The notes beneath the pieces were generated by a model that was given only the letters and a program-made list of their open reading frames with translations, searched no databases and had not been told where the DNA came from. The position numbers were made by a program, and so were the translations under genes. This document shows, piece after piece, positions 24,891 to 36,963 of a DNA stretch of 64,000 nucleotides. Source of the DNA: Bathymodiolus brooksi (lineage: Eukaryota > Mollusca > Bivalvia > Mytilida > Modiolidae); contig OY804579.1 in assembly GCA_963680875.1 (NCBI GenBank), positions 84,061,095 through 84,125,094 of the forward strand, given 5' to 3'. The first letter of the stretch is position 1; each line of letters opens with the position of its first letter.

Positions 24891-27365
24891 AAACAGATGA
24901 AGGGCAGTCAAAAATTATAAAGAGATTAGGCCACACCAGATTTACTTCTTGTTCTTCGGATTTTGTGCTAAAAACGTTGTCCAGAGCGAGCAAGTGATTT
25001 AAAAATGTTAATTTCTTTTCCTTTTTTTGCTTGTCATTTTTGATGAGCGAAACGTAAAATATTATGCGAAAAATATATTTCTTATATTTTTCATGTATTT
25101 TCAGAAGCGAGAGACCATATTTTAATTTTAAATATTATATTCTTCAATAAATTAAGGCAAATAATTCCTGAAGTAAGAAGTGAAATGCGGGATTTACTTA
25201 TTTTTATCTTCATTCTGAAAACGACAGGTCATTCACACCGGTTCACTCAGCAGGGTACCTAATATTGCGTAATGAGTTTAGGTCCACACAGGAAATCGCC
25301 AGGCAGAATATACAAGTGTCATTTTACATCCGGTCGACGGGCTTCTGACCGAATACCTGAATACATGTGTCACAATATTTGGCAATAATCAGAAGCGCAA
25401 TGCACATTTTGTGACCCGTTAACTAACTAAAATTTTACCCCTAAGGGTTGAAGGCATGTTCAAGGAATATATACAAACAACGTACACAAGTCAAATAGAC
25501 AAAAACATAATAAGAACAGAAAATAAAATGAAAACAAATTACGCTACTCGTGACTAGAATAGCGGATGCAATACACATTTTAAAGGTTCTAATAGGTGAT
25601 CAAAATACACGACCCTGATCACATTAGGAATGGGTGCATATTAATGCACACTGCTGGATCAAGGGGGTGTTCGACAATTTAGTAAAATTCGTGTATAAAT
25701 TGGGTAAAAATTGGCAAACAAGAGCCTGGCACCCTATTTTCAAAACTGCTGGATCCACACCTAATGCAGCAATGATTCATGGGCTATTTTCACCAAAAAA
25801 AAAAGATTACCATTGATCGTAAGCTATATTGAATTGTTCATTTTTATCTTGATTTTTTTTTGTGTCCCATCAGAATGATGTAGCAACAACCAAAATTATG
25901 AAATAAAGCAGGGTGAACAGGACAGGGTAGAAATTCTTCTTGCAAAATAGACAAAAAACCATTCGTATGCAATTTTTCCTTATAGAAATAGAAATTAAAA
26001 TAAGTTTATTAACCAAATCAGGGTCCCAGGAGGGCATATACAAATAACAATTATGATTGATACACAACAACAATACATCAAACTAAATATTCGCGGTGAA
26101 ATATCAATAATTGTGATGAACAAATTTTTTATGACTATTCTTAGATTAATCAGAAGGGTCCACCAGTTTGAAAGACGTGATTAAAATAAACAAAATATGT
26201 TACGCAGAGACATATTATATGCTACGCTTTGTTTTTGTATAATAAACTTATTTATAATACTCATCGTCTGTAATTGTCAAATGAAATCTATTACAAATTA
26301 TGTTTACATAATCCTCTCAATTGTATGGCTTCTTACCCTGTAACTTTCTGTGCTTTTAGCTTATGTGTATCTTTATTGTAGTGCATGCACGATCGATTAC
26401 AAAGTGCGATCTTACTGAATAATGTCATTAAAACAATTTTGCCCCGTAGGATAGGCCTTTTTGTATTTTTTTTTTAACGAATTCAGGGCATTGTTTGGAT
26501 GTCCGTTCTTTTTTTTAGCTTAATTTCGTAGTTCTTCAATTTTGGAAAAAAATCTTTTGTAAATGTGTCTCATTAAAGACGTACCTTTCCCCCCGATTCA
26601 TTTTTTTTTGCCATAATCTATAGAAGCAAAACGTAAATCTGCAAAAAGTGATTGTGTAATAAATTCATATTAATTTAGAATAATAAGAAAAATAAAAAGA
26701 ATTACCATCAAGTTAAACAACTGTACACCTGACAAGCCATATCGACACTGAATGAGGACCCTGGTTTGTCATGCTTGTTTTGGGGCGTGGTGGTATTTAG
26801 ACGTCACGTGATACTTGGTATTGAGATGCTATCAAAATGGCAACTTCCATGTATCGTTGACAGAATTTTAAAATCGATTTCATTCCCTTATCCAACATAA
26901 TAAAACGCTAATATACATATAAACATCCATATTTATACATCAGGAAAAACATATAAAAAAAATTTTTTTTTGCGAAGTTTCCCTTTAATAGTAGAATTAT
27001 TAGAGTTTATTTTAATATCTTCATGTAATTTTTTCGAACTTTTATTTACAAGCATTTATGATTTAAACTCAAATGTAAATTCTTGACGTCACAATTTTAT
27101 ATGATTATATACAACTGTAGTAAGATTTGGTGAAAAAATTAAACTTTGTATTTAAATCAATTCTTAAGGGAAAGTAGAAATAAAATTATTAGAAAATTAT
27201 ACGAAGAAGAAACTCTATTTATTTCTGCATTTAATGCTGAAAAATTAATGAAAATCATATAAGGAATGACTTCAGGAGAATGTTTTGAAAATAAATGGCT
27301 TTATATGAAATACATAGGGAAATATCTTAGTGCGGAAATACTTTTGACCCGTGATGGCGTGAGTG

Positions 27366-28451
27366 TACACTGTATATTATTAATATTATGGACAATACAA
27401 AGGCATTTGAAGCTCAAATTGGTGTGTTTGGGACTCACAATTTTTTACCCCCCAAAATAATAACAAAGAATGCAGAAGAAATTGTCATTGGACTAAACAA
27501 GTTTATCATACAAGGATCTCTGCAATGTATGTGCTAAATTCCAGTGTCAATTCACATGTTATGCAAAAAAAAACAACGGCAAACTGAAAATGTGAATTCC
27601 TTTGTCAAATATTTTGTTTGTTTGCTGTAAATTGTTTGGATGTTCTAATCAAGAATACATGTATTTACTTTAGATCCGTTTCTAACGAGCAAATTCTAAT
27701 AAACACGTTCGGTCTAATTAACGATGCACAGTTGGTTTTCGTCGCTATGTATCTGCATTATATCTGGGTCATTCACAAATTGATGTCCCATTTCAATGTA
27801 CAAATTGTTGAGGTGGGAAAAACCTTAAGGAATTTGTGTCATGCTTACCTTTGTGAAGACCTGTAATTTATTTCGGTGGATGATTTCCATATTTTTGTGG
27901 CCTCCATTCAAATGCGGAAGTGAGCCGTCTGCTGCCAAGTCGCTTACATCAATACAAAAGGCGTGTATAAAACCTTATCAATTGCGGAATAGATGTGATT
28001 AATATACAAAGCATAGAAATACTAGTAATAGCCTTAATTAAGAAAGCTAGCTGTCTTTTAGCGTCGGGTTTTATTGTTTTTGTATATTGATTAATTAAAA
28101 TTTGGTTATTTGCAACAGAAGCCATATCCTGGGTCATAACCGGCGTTTGATCTATAGATGCTTTTTTGTACTCGGGTACTTAAAGGGGCATTTGCGGTAG
28201 TGCCTACCGACAAAAGAGGGAGAGGCGTCAAGGTGCAAAATTGGCCCCACATTTTATTTAAAAAATAATGCTTGACATAGAATAAAAACAATTTACTAAT
28301 TCAATTATTAAATAAACAAATTTTCAAAAAAATATATCTTTCCATGAAATTGGGTGCGTTATGACGTCATAATGACATCATAATTAGACGGATAATGCTA
28401 AAAATGGACTATAAACGACATATTCAATGTACATTATAGCTATTTTATATA
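27366..28451. other. Non-coding, no gene seen
   Basis: AT-rich, with a TGACGTCATAATGACATCA cluster near 28363 (cAMP-response-element-like by sequence only). No gene or defined repeat recognised. Confidence 0.4.
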
Positions 28452-29130
28452 CCTCCACAGTCTTCCACCAACACCAACTTGAGCAGTTGTTTTGAGTATA
28501 GAGGGTTAATGATTGTATCAAAATATTTTGTTGGTGGAGGATTGTGGAGGTTGTTGAATATTAATTAATTTATAGCCTCTCTTCTGATTGTATATATGAG
28601 ACCATTATGTATATCTACACAATCTCTGTACATTTTATGATTCATTTCAAGTAATGAAATTCATCAGTAAATAACTTATGTTTCTGTAAATAATTGTATT
28701 TACTAGTATTTTAAATACAGTTTGTGTACATTGAAACCAGAAGAAAAACTCAGTGCATGCAGTCCGGCGTCAATGCGATAAAAGAACTGGGGACTATAAG
28801 CGCCATATATGGCCCCATATTTAATGAATCATTATCTTAGAAAATACTTGATTAAAATTTGATGTGTTTTATTTTATAGACGACATCAAACTTTTGATGT
28901 TAAAACTTGTTTCCAACAAAATCGATACGTATTTGACGTCATTGTGACGTCATGAGCGTCATTTGTTTTCTGTATTTCGTGGAATTTTGCCCGCCGATAT
29001 TTCGACGGTTTTCGAAGAAATTAAACACCTCCGCAGTCGTGCACCAGAAAAATATTTTACCAGATTATTAAAATAAATAAAACACAAATACTGTTAAAGT
29101 ATTTTTTTGGTGCACCGGTGTTAAATTTCT
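28452..29130. repeat. Two related imperfect hairpins
   Basis: 28452-28552: CCTCCACAGTCTTCCACCAAC pairs with TTGGTGGAGGATTGTGGAGG around a loop of about 55 nt. 29026-29130: CACCTCCGCAGTCGTGCACC and GGTGCACCGGTG face each other across an AT-rich centre. The similar CCTCC(A/G)CAGTC start suggests both derive from one inverted-repeat unit. No coding potential. Confidence 0.45.
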
Positions 29131-29319
29131 TGAAAAACGACGGGAAAATGTTCAAATATTACAAGCGCTTTGATGACGTTTTGATGTTTAAGAAGCAATC
29201 TTGGCTGTAAAAAACGATGGTATGTCGGCACGTAACAGTTATATAAGATAAAAATAAAATGAACACCACTTCATCCAAAATAGTTTTTTTTTCATTTTTC
29301 ATAAGCCCCCAATTATTGA

Positions 29320-29820
29320 TTATATATTTTCTTCCGGGATACTGAAATAGTTATTACTACCAGGATACCGAGGTAGGTTTAATGGTCTATCGATGCTACT
29401 TCTAAAATGAAGTAAAATAGTTTGATTCAAAAGGAGTAGATATTTTTTGGGCACAATCCAACATATCCTTAAGAAGAGTTTGAAGATACCAAAGGGGCAA
29501 TCAGAATCCGTATATCGAAGAAGAACAGACAACACAATGGCAAAAAGAAAAAGTACAAAAGGACAAACAACGATCTACAAAACATACATATAAAACTAAA
29601 GATCGAGTAACACGAACCCCAGTAAAAATCGGGGGTGAACTCGGGTGCTTCGGAAGGGTAAGCAGTTCCTGCTCCACTAGTGGCACTCGTCGTGTTAATC
29701 TAGTTACAAACCCGGTAATAAGTGAACGAGGAAAGGACCGGGAAGTGTTTACGACAAGTGGAACATATCCGTGGTCATTATCCAAGAATTTTATTTCGAT
29801 TAGACATGGGGTTAGTTTAT
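29320..29820 (-). mobile_element. Retroelement 3'-tail fragment
   Basis: On the minus strand it matches 50230-50735 in order: the CACTTGTCGTAAACACTTCC block, GGTTTGTAACTAGATTAACA, GAGCAGGAACTGCTTACCC, then TTTGTCCTTTTGTACTTTTT and TTTGGTATCTTCAAACTC. This is the non-coding tail that follows the reverse-transcriptase C-terminus in the 50004-50735 copy, so it is a 5'-truncated copy of the same retroelement. ORFs here are spurious. Confidence 0.65.
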
Positions 29821-31104
29821 CATCCCGCTCATAGAAGGAACGATGTGGGGAAAAAACCGGGAAAAATATGTTAATTATTTTATTTTTCTAAATGCATCAA
29901 TTAAATAAAAACTAGAACTGTACAACCACAAGCAAACCTTGTTATATTCGAATACATAAACATGAATACGAAATCTGGATTAGCTGATAAAAAAAAAAAT
30001 CAATTCCCGGAGACGACGGAATATTAGTAAAAATACTTACAAATTACTTCTACTTCAACCTTTAAGAATTTTTATTCTGGAGATTTATAGAAGTCAAACG
30101 TACTATATACCTGCATAGATCGTAAATGTAAAAAACTTTTTTGATTAAATAATAAGTAATAAGATGTCTAATGACGAGTGAAAGAAGTGTTCTTTTAGGA
30201 TAGAGACCTTCCAATTTTCTCTGTAGTCCTTTCTCGTTTTTATGATTTTCATATTGATACATTCATTTACAAGGGGTCTGCGGCTATTATCGGATATTGT
30301 GGTTTATTGACCACTTTAGAATGCGTTCCATTCCTTTTGAGTTCAAACGACAATGCGTGTGACGTTACGCACGATATTGCGTCAATGATTTAAACCCAAA
30401 GAAGATTTAAATACCACAGAAAAATCAACATAAATTTTAAAGGAACAGGAATATTTGACTTAAAAAGAACCTAGATATATACTCATACATTTGCATGATC
30501 AGAAGTAATCGATAAAATAGAATTTTGGAGCTGTTTGTATTGTGTAGAGTCTGTGTGTATTACATGTGGTAGTGAACAGGACACATTATACAAGATTATC
30601 TATGCAAAAATGTGCATATGATGTAAAACAATGTGTTTGATTCCTCATAGTCTACTTGCGATTTTTCATGTATAAATCCAAAGAATACAATGGTATGGAT
30701 ATTTTGGATTCAATATTCAGTGATCAAAGACAGAAAGATATGATGAATTAAGTGATTGAATATTTATTTAATGATTCAGAAACACATGAATAATGGTAGT
30801 TTTCAGTTCAGACAAGAAATCAGGATTCAGCCATGCCTACATGTACATATTAAGATGCAATAAACACTGAAACATAATTTTGAGATCATGGAGATAATTT
30901 GATTTAATTGTTAATAAAAAAATTGAAAGTGAACTTGTTTCTTTTTTAGTACATTGTTTAATGACATGGTATGTGTATAGCAGTTCCCATATTTGTGTGG
31001 GAAACAATATTGTTGTAGTATTATTGGTACTTGTAAAGATATGCCACATTATGACCCAACGGTGTTTTATGTTATGCACTACATACACAAACTTTTGATC
31101 CATT
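29821..31104. other. Non-coding, no gene seen
   Basis: AT-rich with no plausible coding region or RNA gene. Confidence 0.45.
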
Positions 31105-31355
31105 ATTTGTCCATTGGAGGTTAGGTGTTTAACACCACTTTCAAAAATATTTCAGTTACTACTTTTGTGGCGGAAATTGGAGTACCCAGAGAAATCCACA
31201 TACCTGTCGCAAGTCACTGACAAACTTTATCATATAATGTTTTATCGAGTACACCTCGCCATGAATGGGGTTCAAACTCACAATTTAAGTGGTGATAGGC
31301 AACGATTGCACAGGTAGTTGTAAATTCAACTACCATATGACCACGACGGCTCAAG
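31105..31355 (-). mobile_element. SINE family A, near full-length copy
   Basis: Minus orientation. It includes GGTGTTTAACACCACTTTCA, the CATACCTGTCGCAAGTCACT block, GTTTTATCGAGTACACCTCG, the B-box complement (GGGGTTCAAACTC), GTGGTGATAGGCAACGATTG and the head complement ACTACCATATGACCACGACG. No clear target duplication was found. Confidence 0.7.
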
Positions 31356-33689
31356 TTCAGTTAAGATGAAAGGTAATTGTTTTATTGATATTGATGGAAT
31401 TTATGATTATCACTGTTTATAAACTTTCTTTTCATATCAATCAATGAAAATAATTGGTTTGCTGAAAATATGTTTTTTGTTGGGGTTCATTGGATGGAAT
31501 TTGTATCTCATGTGAAGGTCCGTCAATTGCAGACACAACGTTTAATAGGCATATCAGAACAATACCCTTTCCTTTGCCACCAGACTGGGATGGTTGGCCA
31601 CTGAATTTTACGATTACACACTTTCTATAAGTCTACCCATGTTGAATTTAAAACTCTGTCAACTGTTGAAACACTGACACCAAAGCATAAATAAATAAAT
31701 AAATATTGCACGGATCGTGTTATTTATCTTAGTGAATATCATGATCATCGATGAGCTAAAACAATTGACGAAGGTGATCCGTTGCTGAACATGAGCAGTA
31801 TAAAACTGGGGCTCTTAAAAGAAAACGACAAGTAAAACAAAGTGGAAATATTTTAAAATAACATTACTATCATTTGAAATATACATATGCATAATATGTA
31901 TAATAGTGTAGAAAAGTGGATGAATGGATTTGAATCTGAGGATCCCTAAAATTCACATCACCTTTTCATAAATTATATAAAGTTTCCCCTTTTGCGCCCA
32001 AATTAAACTTTTAACTTCTATCAGTTCCATTCTCTTAAATCAAAGGGAACTATCCATCCGGTGCCTTGAAAATGCGTTCTGTCATGTGCGTAAGTTATTG
32101 TTTGCATGATTGACAGACAATATTCATCATATTGTTTTCTAGCTTCTGAACTGTCTATCTAGAAAAAAATATAATATTCTAGACAGGCAGCATATAGCCA
32201 GTCAATGGGGTTAGCAATTAATATTTCGCATGCACAATAGCGACCCCACACCACAAGGTGTGGAAAATAGAAATATTCTTCTGTGGTTTAAATGCGTATT
32301 AACTGCATTACATGTAAACTGTATGATTCTGTTTGATAAAGTCCTATAATTACATTACTTCCGTTTTTCATTGAAATGTTACAATATGATCGGTTATGAA
32401 GTGGTCACATGATTATAAAAGAGATGTTTCACATCCCAATGAAGCTCAAATCCGAACTTGCACGTGCCTCCATGACGACGTCAGATGTAAACAATCAATG
32501 GCGTAGTAATTTCCAACAGCAAATAATCTAACACAAATAAAATTCACAACAAAAAATTCAACTATATTAAATTTTGGTGTGATTTAAATATAATTATAAG
32601 AATTGAATGCATTCTTTTGAAGCTTCATTGGGGTATGAAAGCGTTGATCGAACTACATTTTCAACATGAACGCGCTTCATTGAAAATGTATTTCGGTCAA
32701 CGCTTTCATACCCCAATGAAACTTCAAAAGAATGCATTCATTTCTTAATTAACTAGAACAGGAAAAAATGTACACTTGAGTGAAATAGTGTTGTAATAAA
32801 AGATCGTGAACATGATGTATAAGCCTGAAAGAATTTCAAGGTATATTTTAAATGAGGTTGAAATAAGTCACCATTTGATATAAATTCGGTTGTATTTCAT
32901 TTTGACGATTTTAAATACGGAAGACGATCACAACCATATTTGTTTTTAACAATTGCAACTCAGCTGTTTTTTCCATAACCTATAATAAAATGAAAAAAAT
33001 ATATATCACACTGTCGGAACAGTTCCAACATTCAATAGAAAAATCGTAGAAATATGTAAATTCGATATCCCTAACACACATATAAATGACCCCTCCTGGC
33101 TTAGTTCAGGTACTTCAATAAGAATTGACGGGGTTAAACTAGTATACAGTCGATTTTTCTAAGGCATTTCTTTTATTTAATAAAAACAATAGAAAGCGAA
33201 AATCGCACGATTTTTGCACGACAATCGGTCAATGGTCGGGCGACCGTCGCCAATAAGGTTATAAATAAGCCTAAAAGGGGATATTGTTTTACCATGGGAC
33301 AGACAGGTTTTGGGAGAATGTAATCATTTATTTCTCTTTACATATAAAAAATCAGAAATGTTCCATCAGAAATATTAAAAAAAAAAATATAAATAAATTT
33401 GAAAAGCACCCCTCGTTGAAGTATATCTATAAATAGCGTTTGAGAAAAATATGTATTTTGTATGCAGATTGTAATGTGAAACTGTGAAACCATTATTTGG
33501 CCAGTGATATTAATTTTTAACTGTTTTAAACACCGAAATGAAAAAAAAAAATATCTAATCACATACACTCAATGAACAATTGAAGACAAATGTTGCAATG
33601 AGGTCTCCCTCAAACTCCCTCAAAAGATCATTACGTAAATTAACATTGTTTCGTTATGTTACGGGAAGATACGTTCGCTCGTCAGTTAT
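31356..33689. other. Non-coding with one perfect-looking hairpin
   Basis: No gene supported. The main structure is the inverted repeat at 32605-32739 (listed separately). A related short sequence (CATCCCAATGAAGCTCAAAT) at about 32430 suggests an older copy nearby. Confidence 0.5.
32605..32739. repeat. 135-bp inverted repeat
   Basis: The left arm starts GAATGCATTCTTTTGAAGCT and continues through CATTGGGGTATGAAAGCGTT. The right arm is its inverse, from AACGCTTTCATACCCCAATG to AACTTCAAAAGAATGCATTC. Arms are about 59 bp with a few mismatches and a short central loop (about CATGAACGCGCTTCA). It could be a foldback MITE; no target duplication is obvious. Confidence 0.65.
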
Positions 33690-34936
33690 CGAGAAATTTC
33701 TATTAATGGAATCCAGTTAACAAAGTTCGTATTATTAATTGGCAGAACATCATCAATATACCTGGGAGTGAGATTAAAGGCTTAAGCCTCTCTACTTTTT
33801 TTTTGTCTTTGATAAGTTTTTGTATAAACTCAGACTCATAGGAGTATAGAAACAGTTGGAGGGGAGAGGGGCATAGTTTATTCCCATAGCGATGCCTGGC
33901 TATGATTTGTTGAAAAATATGCCATTCGAACTCGACAAATATATGTTATCGATAAGGAACTCCAATATTTTGATAGCTTCATTTTATGTGTAGCATTTTT
34001 TACCTTTCGTTTCGTGCTTGACAAAATAAGTTAATTCGTGACCCAATATTATAAACTTGTAACGTTGCCACCATTGTTTATGTTTAGTAAAATGCGTTGT
34101 GAATAATTTACTTTAAAGAGGAAATGAAAGTGTAAAAGGTAAAAAAGTCAAACATTTGGCTAGATGAAATTTTCGAGAATCAAAAGTATCCTCTTCTTTC
34201 AGTATCCACTTTTGATTGATTGATTGAGTGAGTGATTGTTGTTTAATGCCAATTCAGCAATTTTTCAGCTATATTATGGCGAGAACAAGTTAATTATCAA
34301 ATGAGATGATGATGTGGTCCGCTTTGTTCTAGACCAATACGCTGAGTTGGATTTGTATAGTGCTAGCTCACTGAAACAACAGTCCGCGGGTAGAAATGTC
34401 ACTCCATTCGGACACATTATTCTGATTCCGAGCCCACCATTCTTTGCTCTTTCCCCATAATGCTGCGTGCTTAGCGGAGAAGCAACAAATACCAATTTTA
34501 TAGTCCTTGGTTTGACCCGACCGGGGCTCGAACCCACGATCTACCGTACTCGAGGCGAACACGCTAACCATTACGCCACCGATGCGGTGCTTTTGATTGA
34601 TGTTACCACGTGAATATACTTTGTCACAGTATGATAGTAGTCCTGCTTTGACTGCATGCAAAATATTAGTCATACTTATAGATAGTTCTTTTGTTGAACA
34701 AGTAGAAGAATATACCTGTTTAAATACTGATTCTTCTGAAATTTTGGTATCCAATATAAAGTAGATAATTCACAATTTTCTACATTTATCGGAATATTCA
34801 ATGATAACATGAATGACTTGTGATTTGCCAAAATGTCTTCTTTGTCAAAATTAGTATTTTTGTAAGGTTTACCAGAGTTCTTGGAAATATCAAGTTCTTC
34901 ATATTGCTCGTTTGGCGTTAAACAACAATCAATCAC
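33690..34936 (-). pseudogene. Penelope-like reverse transcriptase remnant
   Basis: On the minus strand, from 34936 downward, the translation gives ILANHKSFMLSLNIP and LSTLYWIPKFQKNQYLNRYI, then (after a frameshift) STCSTKELSISMTNI and the YCDKVYSRGNIN block. After the SINE insertion it resumes with WILKE, RYKFIILGHELTYFVKH, IKILEFLIDNI, and the catalytic-site motif YIDDVL at 33743-33760. The YWIPK-x-K, STCSTK and YIDDVL order matches a reverse-transcriptase family abundant in bivalves that I place with Penelope-like elements. Several stops and frameshifts show it is dead. N-terminus and endonuclease domain not seen. Confidence 0.7.
34221..34589 (-). mobile_element. tRNA-derived SINE (family B) inserted in the reverse transcriptase
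   Basis: Minus orientation. The head at the right end reads as a tRNA relative with A box TGGCGTAATGG and B box GGTTCGAGCCC. The body contains TCCGCTAAGCACGCAGCATT, and the 3' end is GGCATTAAACAACAATCACT followed by (CAAT)n. CTTTTGATTGAT flanks it at 34209-34220 and 34590-34601, an exact 12-bp target duplication. The reverse-transcriptase reading frame continues on both sides, so the SINE is the younger insertion. Confidence 0.85.
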
Positions 34937-36018
34937 TTCATTACTTATTTACCAAACCTTATTTCTTGTGGTTTTTTAATATTCTTATGATGTTTACCTA
35001 TTTGAAATTAAGCATGTTTGTAAGCTCAACTGGACTAAACGGCCAAGTGAAGTATCATCATTTAGTGTCCGTCGTCTGTTATCCATAACTTTTCATATTA
35101 ATATTTAATCTTTTTCTTAGAAACTGCAAAACCAAATGCTTCAACTATTTTATGTTATCAAGTTTTGGGAATATTTTGTAGCGCGTGCATATATAGTACA
35201 TGCTTAAGCAAAACGCACATGCATCAACGAGGGGAAACAGAAAATTCTTGTCAGTGGGCAGTAAGATTGATTTTTGATTAGAAGTCTTTAACGGGTAACT
35301 GATGTGTGTCTGATTCATTACAGTGTATTCAATGATTTAATAATCACTATGTTCATAATATTAGGATCCATTGCAGAGGATGGGCATATTTGTGTGGCGA
35401 CCAACATTGTGTTAATTTGAGATGTACAGCACAAACAATGCTTGAAGATACCAAAGGGTATACCAGAAGTTGTGAATCGAAGTAGGACATGTAATACAAT
35501 GGTCAATCGAAAAAGGACAAAAAAGACTATCAATGGTATACAAAACACTATAGAAAACGAAAAATTGAGAAACACGATATGAACAAAAAACTGATGTGCT
35601 TCGGAAGGATAAACAGTTCCTGTTCCACTTGTGGCACCAGTTTGATTTTCTTTTTGTTATTGTGTATTGATAACATATGCTCCTAACCTGTATACATATG
35701 CATTATCTTTATTTTCTAATAAAACATAATATTGCCTACGTCCCACTTATTTGGACTTTCTGAGCACCTATTGTTCAAATGCTTAATAATAATATGGATT
35801 AGGCACAGCCTACAGGCGAGCATCGCATCTACGCATAGACATGTACATGTACAAATAGTAGTTTCATTATTCTTGATTATTTTTCTTTGTTCTCCATTTC
35901 GACTTACCCAGTTAATTCCATTGCAAAGGAGACTTTGTGGGCCAAGATATATCGAGGACGACTTTTTTTTAGGGCCAAGATATATCGGGGACGACTTAAT
36001 ATAGGGGCGAAACAAGAA
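34937..36018. other. Non-coding apart from one retroelement tail
   Basis: No gene supported. 34912-34936 (GGCGTTAAACAACAATCAAT) matches the 3' tail of SINE family B in plus orientation but without a body. 35318-35660 is listed separately. Confidence 0.45.
35318..35660 (-). mobile_element. Retroelement 3'-tail fragment
   Basis: The minus strand carries the same tail as 29320-29820 and 50280-50735: GTGCCACAAGTGGAACAGGA, CTGTTTATCCTTCCGAAGCA, TTTTTGTCCTTTTTCGATTG and TTTGGTATCTTCAAGCATTG. It lies upstream, in the minus direction, of the reverse transcriptase at 33690-34936, so it is probably a separate copy. Confidence 0.6.
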
Positions 36019-36028
36019 GGTCTAACGA

Positions 36029-36354
36029 CAATCGTAACTACTCGGCCATTCTCGTTACCCTGCAAATAACCCCGTACGTACATAGTAGAAATTCTTCTTA
36101 AATTGTTTGCCGGAAGTTAAGTTAAGTTAAACCGCACAAAAATATAGTCCACGAAAATCCAATATGGAAGACATACTAAGTAAAATCTAATCATGCAAAA
36201 CTAATTAAAACTTTAATTGAAATATATAAATTGTTTAAAATATAACTTTATCAAACTTTCATGTAACTGACATGTGAAAAGTAGTGCGATTTATACGCAT
36301 AATGCATACGAAGTTATTTGCAGGGTAGCGAGAATGGCCGAGTAGTTAGGATTG
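36029..36354 (+). mobile_element. MITE family M, copy 1 (326 bp, 10-bp target duplication)
   Basis: It starts CAATCGTAACTACTCGGCCA, followed by TTCTCGTTACCCTGCAAATA; the right end is the inverse (GTTATTTGCAGGGTAGCGAG then AATGGCCGAGTAGTTAGGAT). Terminal repeats are about 42 bp. GGTCTAACGA flanks both sides (36019-36028 and 36355-36364), an exact 10-bp target duplication, as expected for Mutator-type (MULE) transposases. The interior is AT-rich and non-coding. Confidence 0.85.
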
Positions 36355-36707
36355 GGTCTAACGATTGTCCATTTTTTAAATAAATTAATCGTTTGGTGTA
36401 AAGAAGCTGTTCGGGTTCCTTTCTAATTTGTTTTTGTTATTTTTAAACTGGATAGTTATATTTTATTCAAATTAATAGACTATTTCCGGTGATTCACTCC
36501 GATTGTTCATTCTATGCTGAAACTTAGAATCCACTTCCGGTTGGTATTGATCGTATATATTGATTCATCTCCTTACACACATGTTGCTGTTTAGCTCGCA
36601 TCTTGCGATGCTCACTATAAATAACAGTTTTGTAATTTGCTGGCACAACTTACAGTCACCATTTAACAGTGTAATACGGTATTATGTTCTGGAGATATTT
36701 TCAACCA

Positions 36708-36950
36708 GGGGGTCGTCGTGGTCGTGATCGTATGGTAGTTGGATTTACAACTACCTATCCAATCAGTGCCTATCACCACTGATGTTGTGAGTTCGAATCT
36801 TGATCAGGACGAGGTGTACAACATTATGTGATAACGTTTGTCAGTGACTTGCGACAGGTCGGTGGTTTTCTCGGGTCCTCCGGTTTCCTCCACCAATAAA
36901 ACTGATCGCCACGATATAAGTGAAATATTGTTGAACACCACCAAACAAAC
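36708..36950 (+). mobile_element. SINE family A, full copy with 13-bp target duplication
   Basis: Plus orientation. The head is GGGGGTCGTCGTGGTCGTGA then TCGTATGGTAGTTGG, then the CCAATCAGTGCCTATCACCA block and a B-box-like GTGAGTTCGAATCTT. The body has GACTTGCGACAGGTCGGTGG and CCTCCACCAATAAAACTGAT, and the 3' end is ACACCACCAAACAAAC. ATATTTTCAACCA flanks it at 36695-36707 and 36951-36963. It is one of the two best full-length copies. Confidence 0.85.
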
Positions 36951-36963
36951 ATATTTTCAACCA

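Larger units (their letters stand above)
23477..26984. mobile_element. 3.5-kb element in a TTAA target, nested in the previous one
   Basis: The ends are AGGGAAACTTCGCG (from 23477) and TGCGAAGTTTCCCT (to 26984), an inverted repeat of 13-14 bp. TTAA lies directly outside both (23473-23476 and 26985-26988). A TTAA target duplication is typical of piggyBac and Kolobok-type transposases; I cannot choose between them. The only coding trace is the decayed ORF at 24650-24890. The rest is AT-rich with no ORF over about 65 codons. Confidence 0.6.
23350..27365. mobile_element. Terminal-inverted-repeat element split by a later insertion
   Basis: The left arm (23350 to about 23472) reads CACTCATGGGTCAAAAGTAT, then CCGCACTAAGATATTTCCCT and TGAAGTCATTCC. 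The right arm (about 27240-27365) is its inverse, from GGAATGACTTCA through AGGGAAATATCTTAGTGCGG to TTTTGACCCGTGATGGCGTG. Arms are about 120 bp with scattered mismatches. TA next to each end would suit a Tc1/mariner-type target, but this is not proven. Without the inner insertion (23477-26984) the element would be about 500 bp, i.e. a MITE. Confidence 0.65.

Noticed and set aside
28363..28390. Cluster of TGACGTCA-like sites
   Set aside because: Only two or three sites in AT-rich DNA with no nearby gene; no basis for calling an enhancer.
34500..34590. Possible tRNA gene on the minus strand
   Set aside because: A and B boxes are good, but the sequence runs into a SINE body with a 12-bp target duplication, so it is a SINE head, not a tRNA gene.
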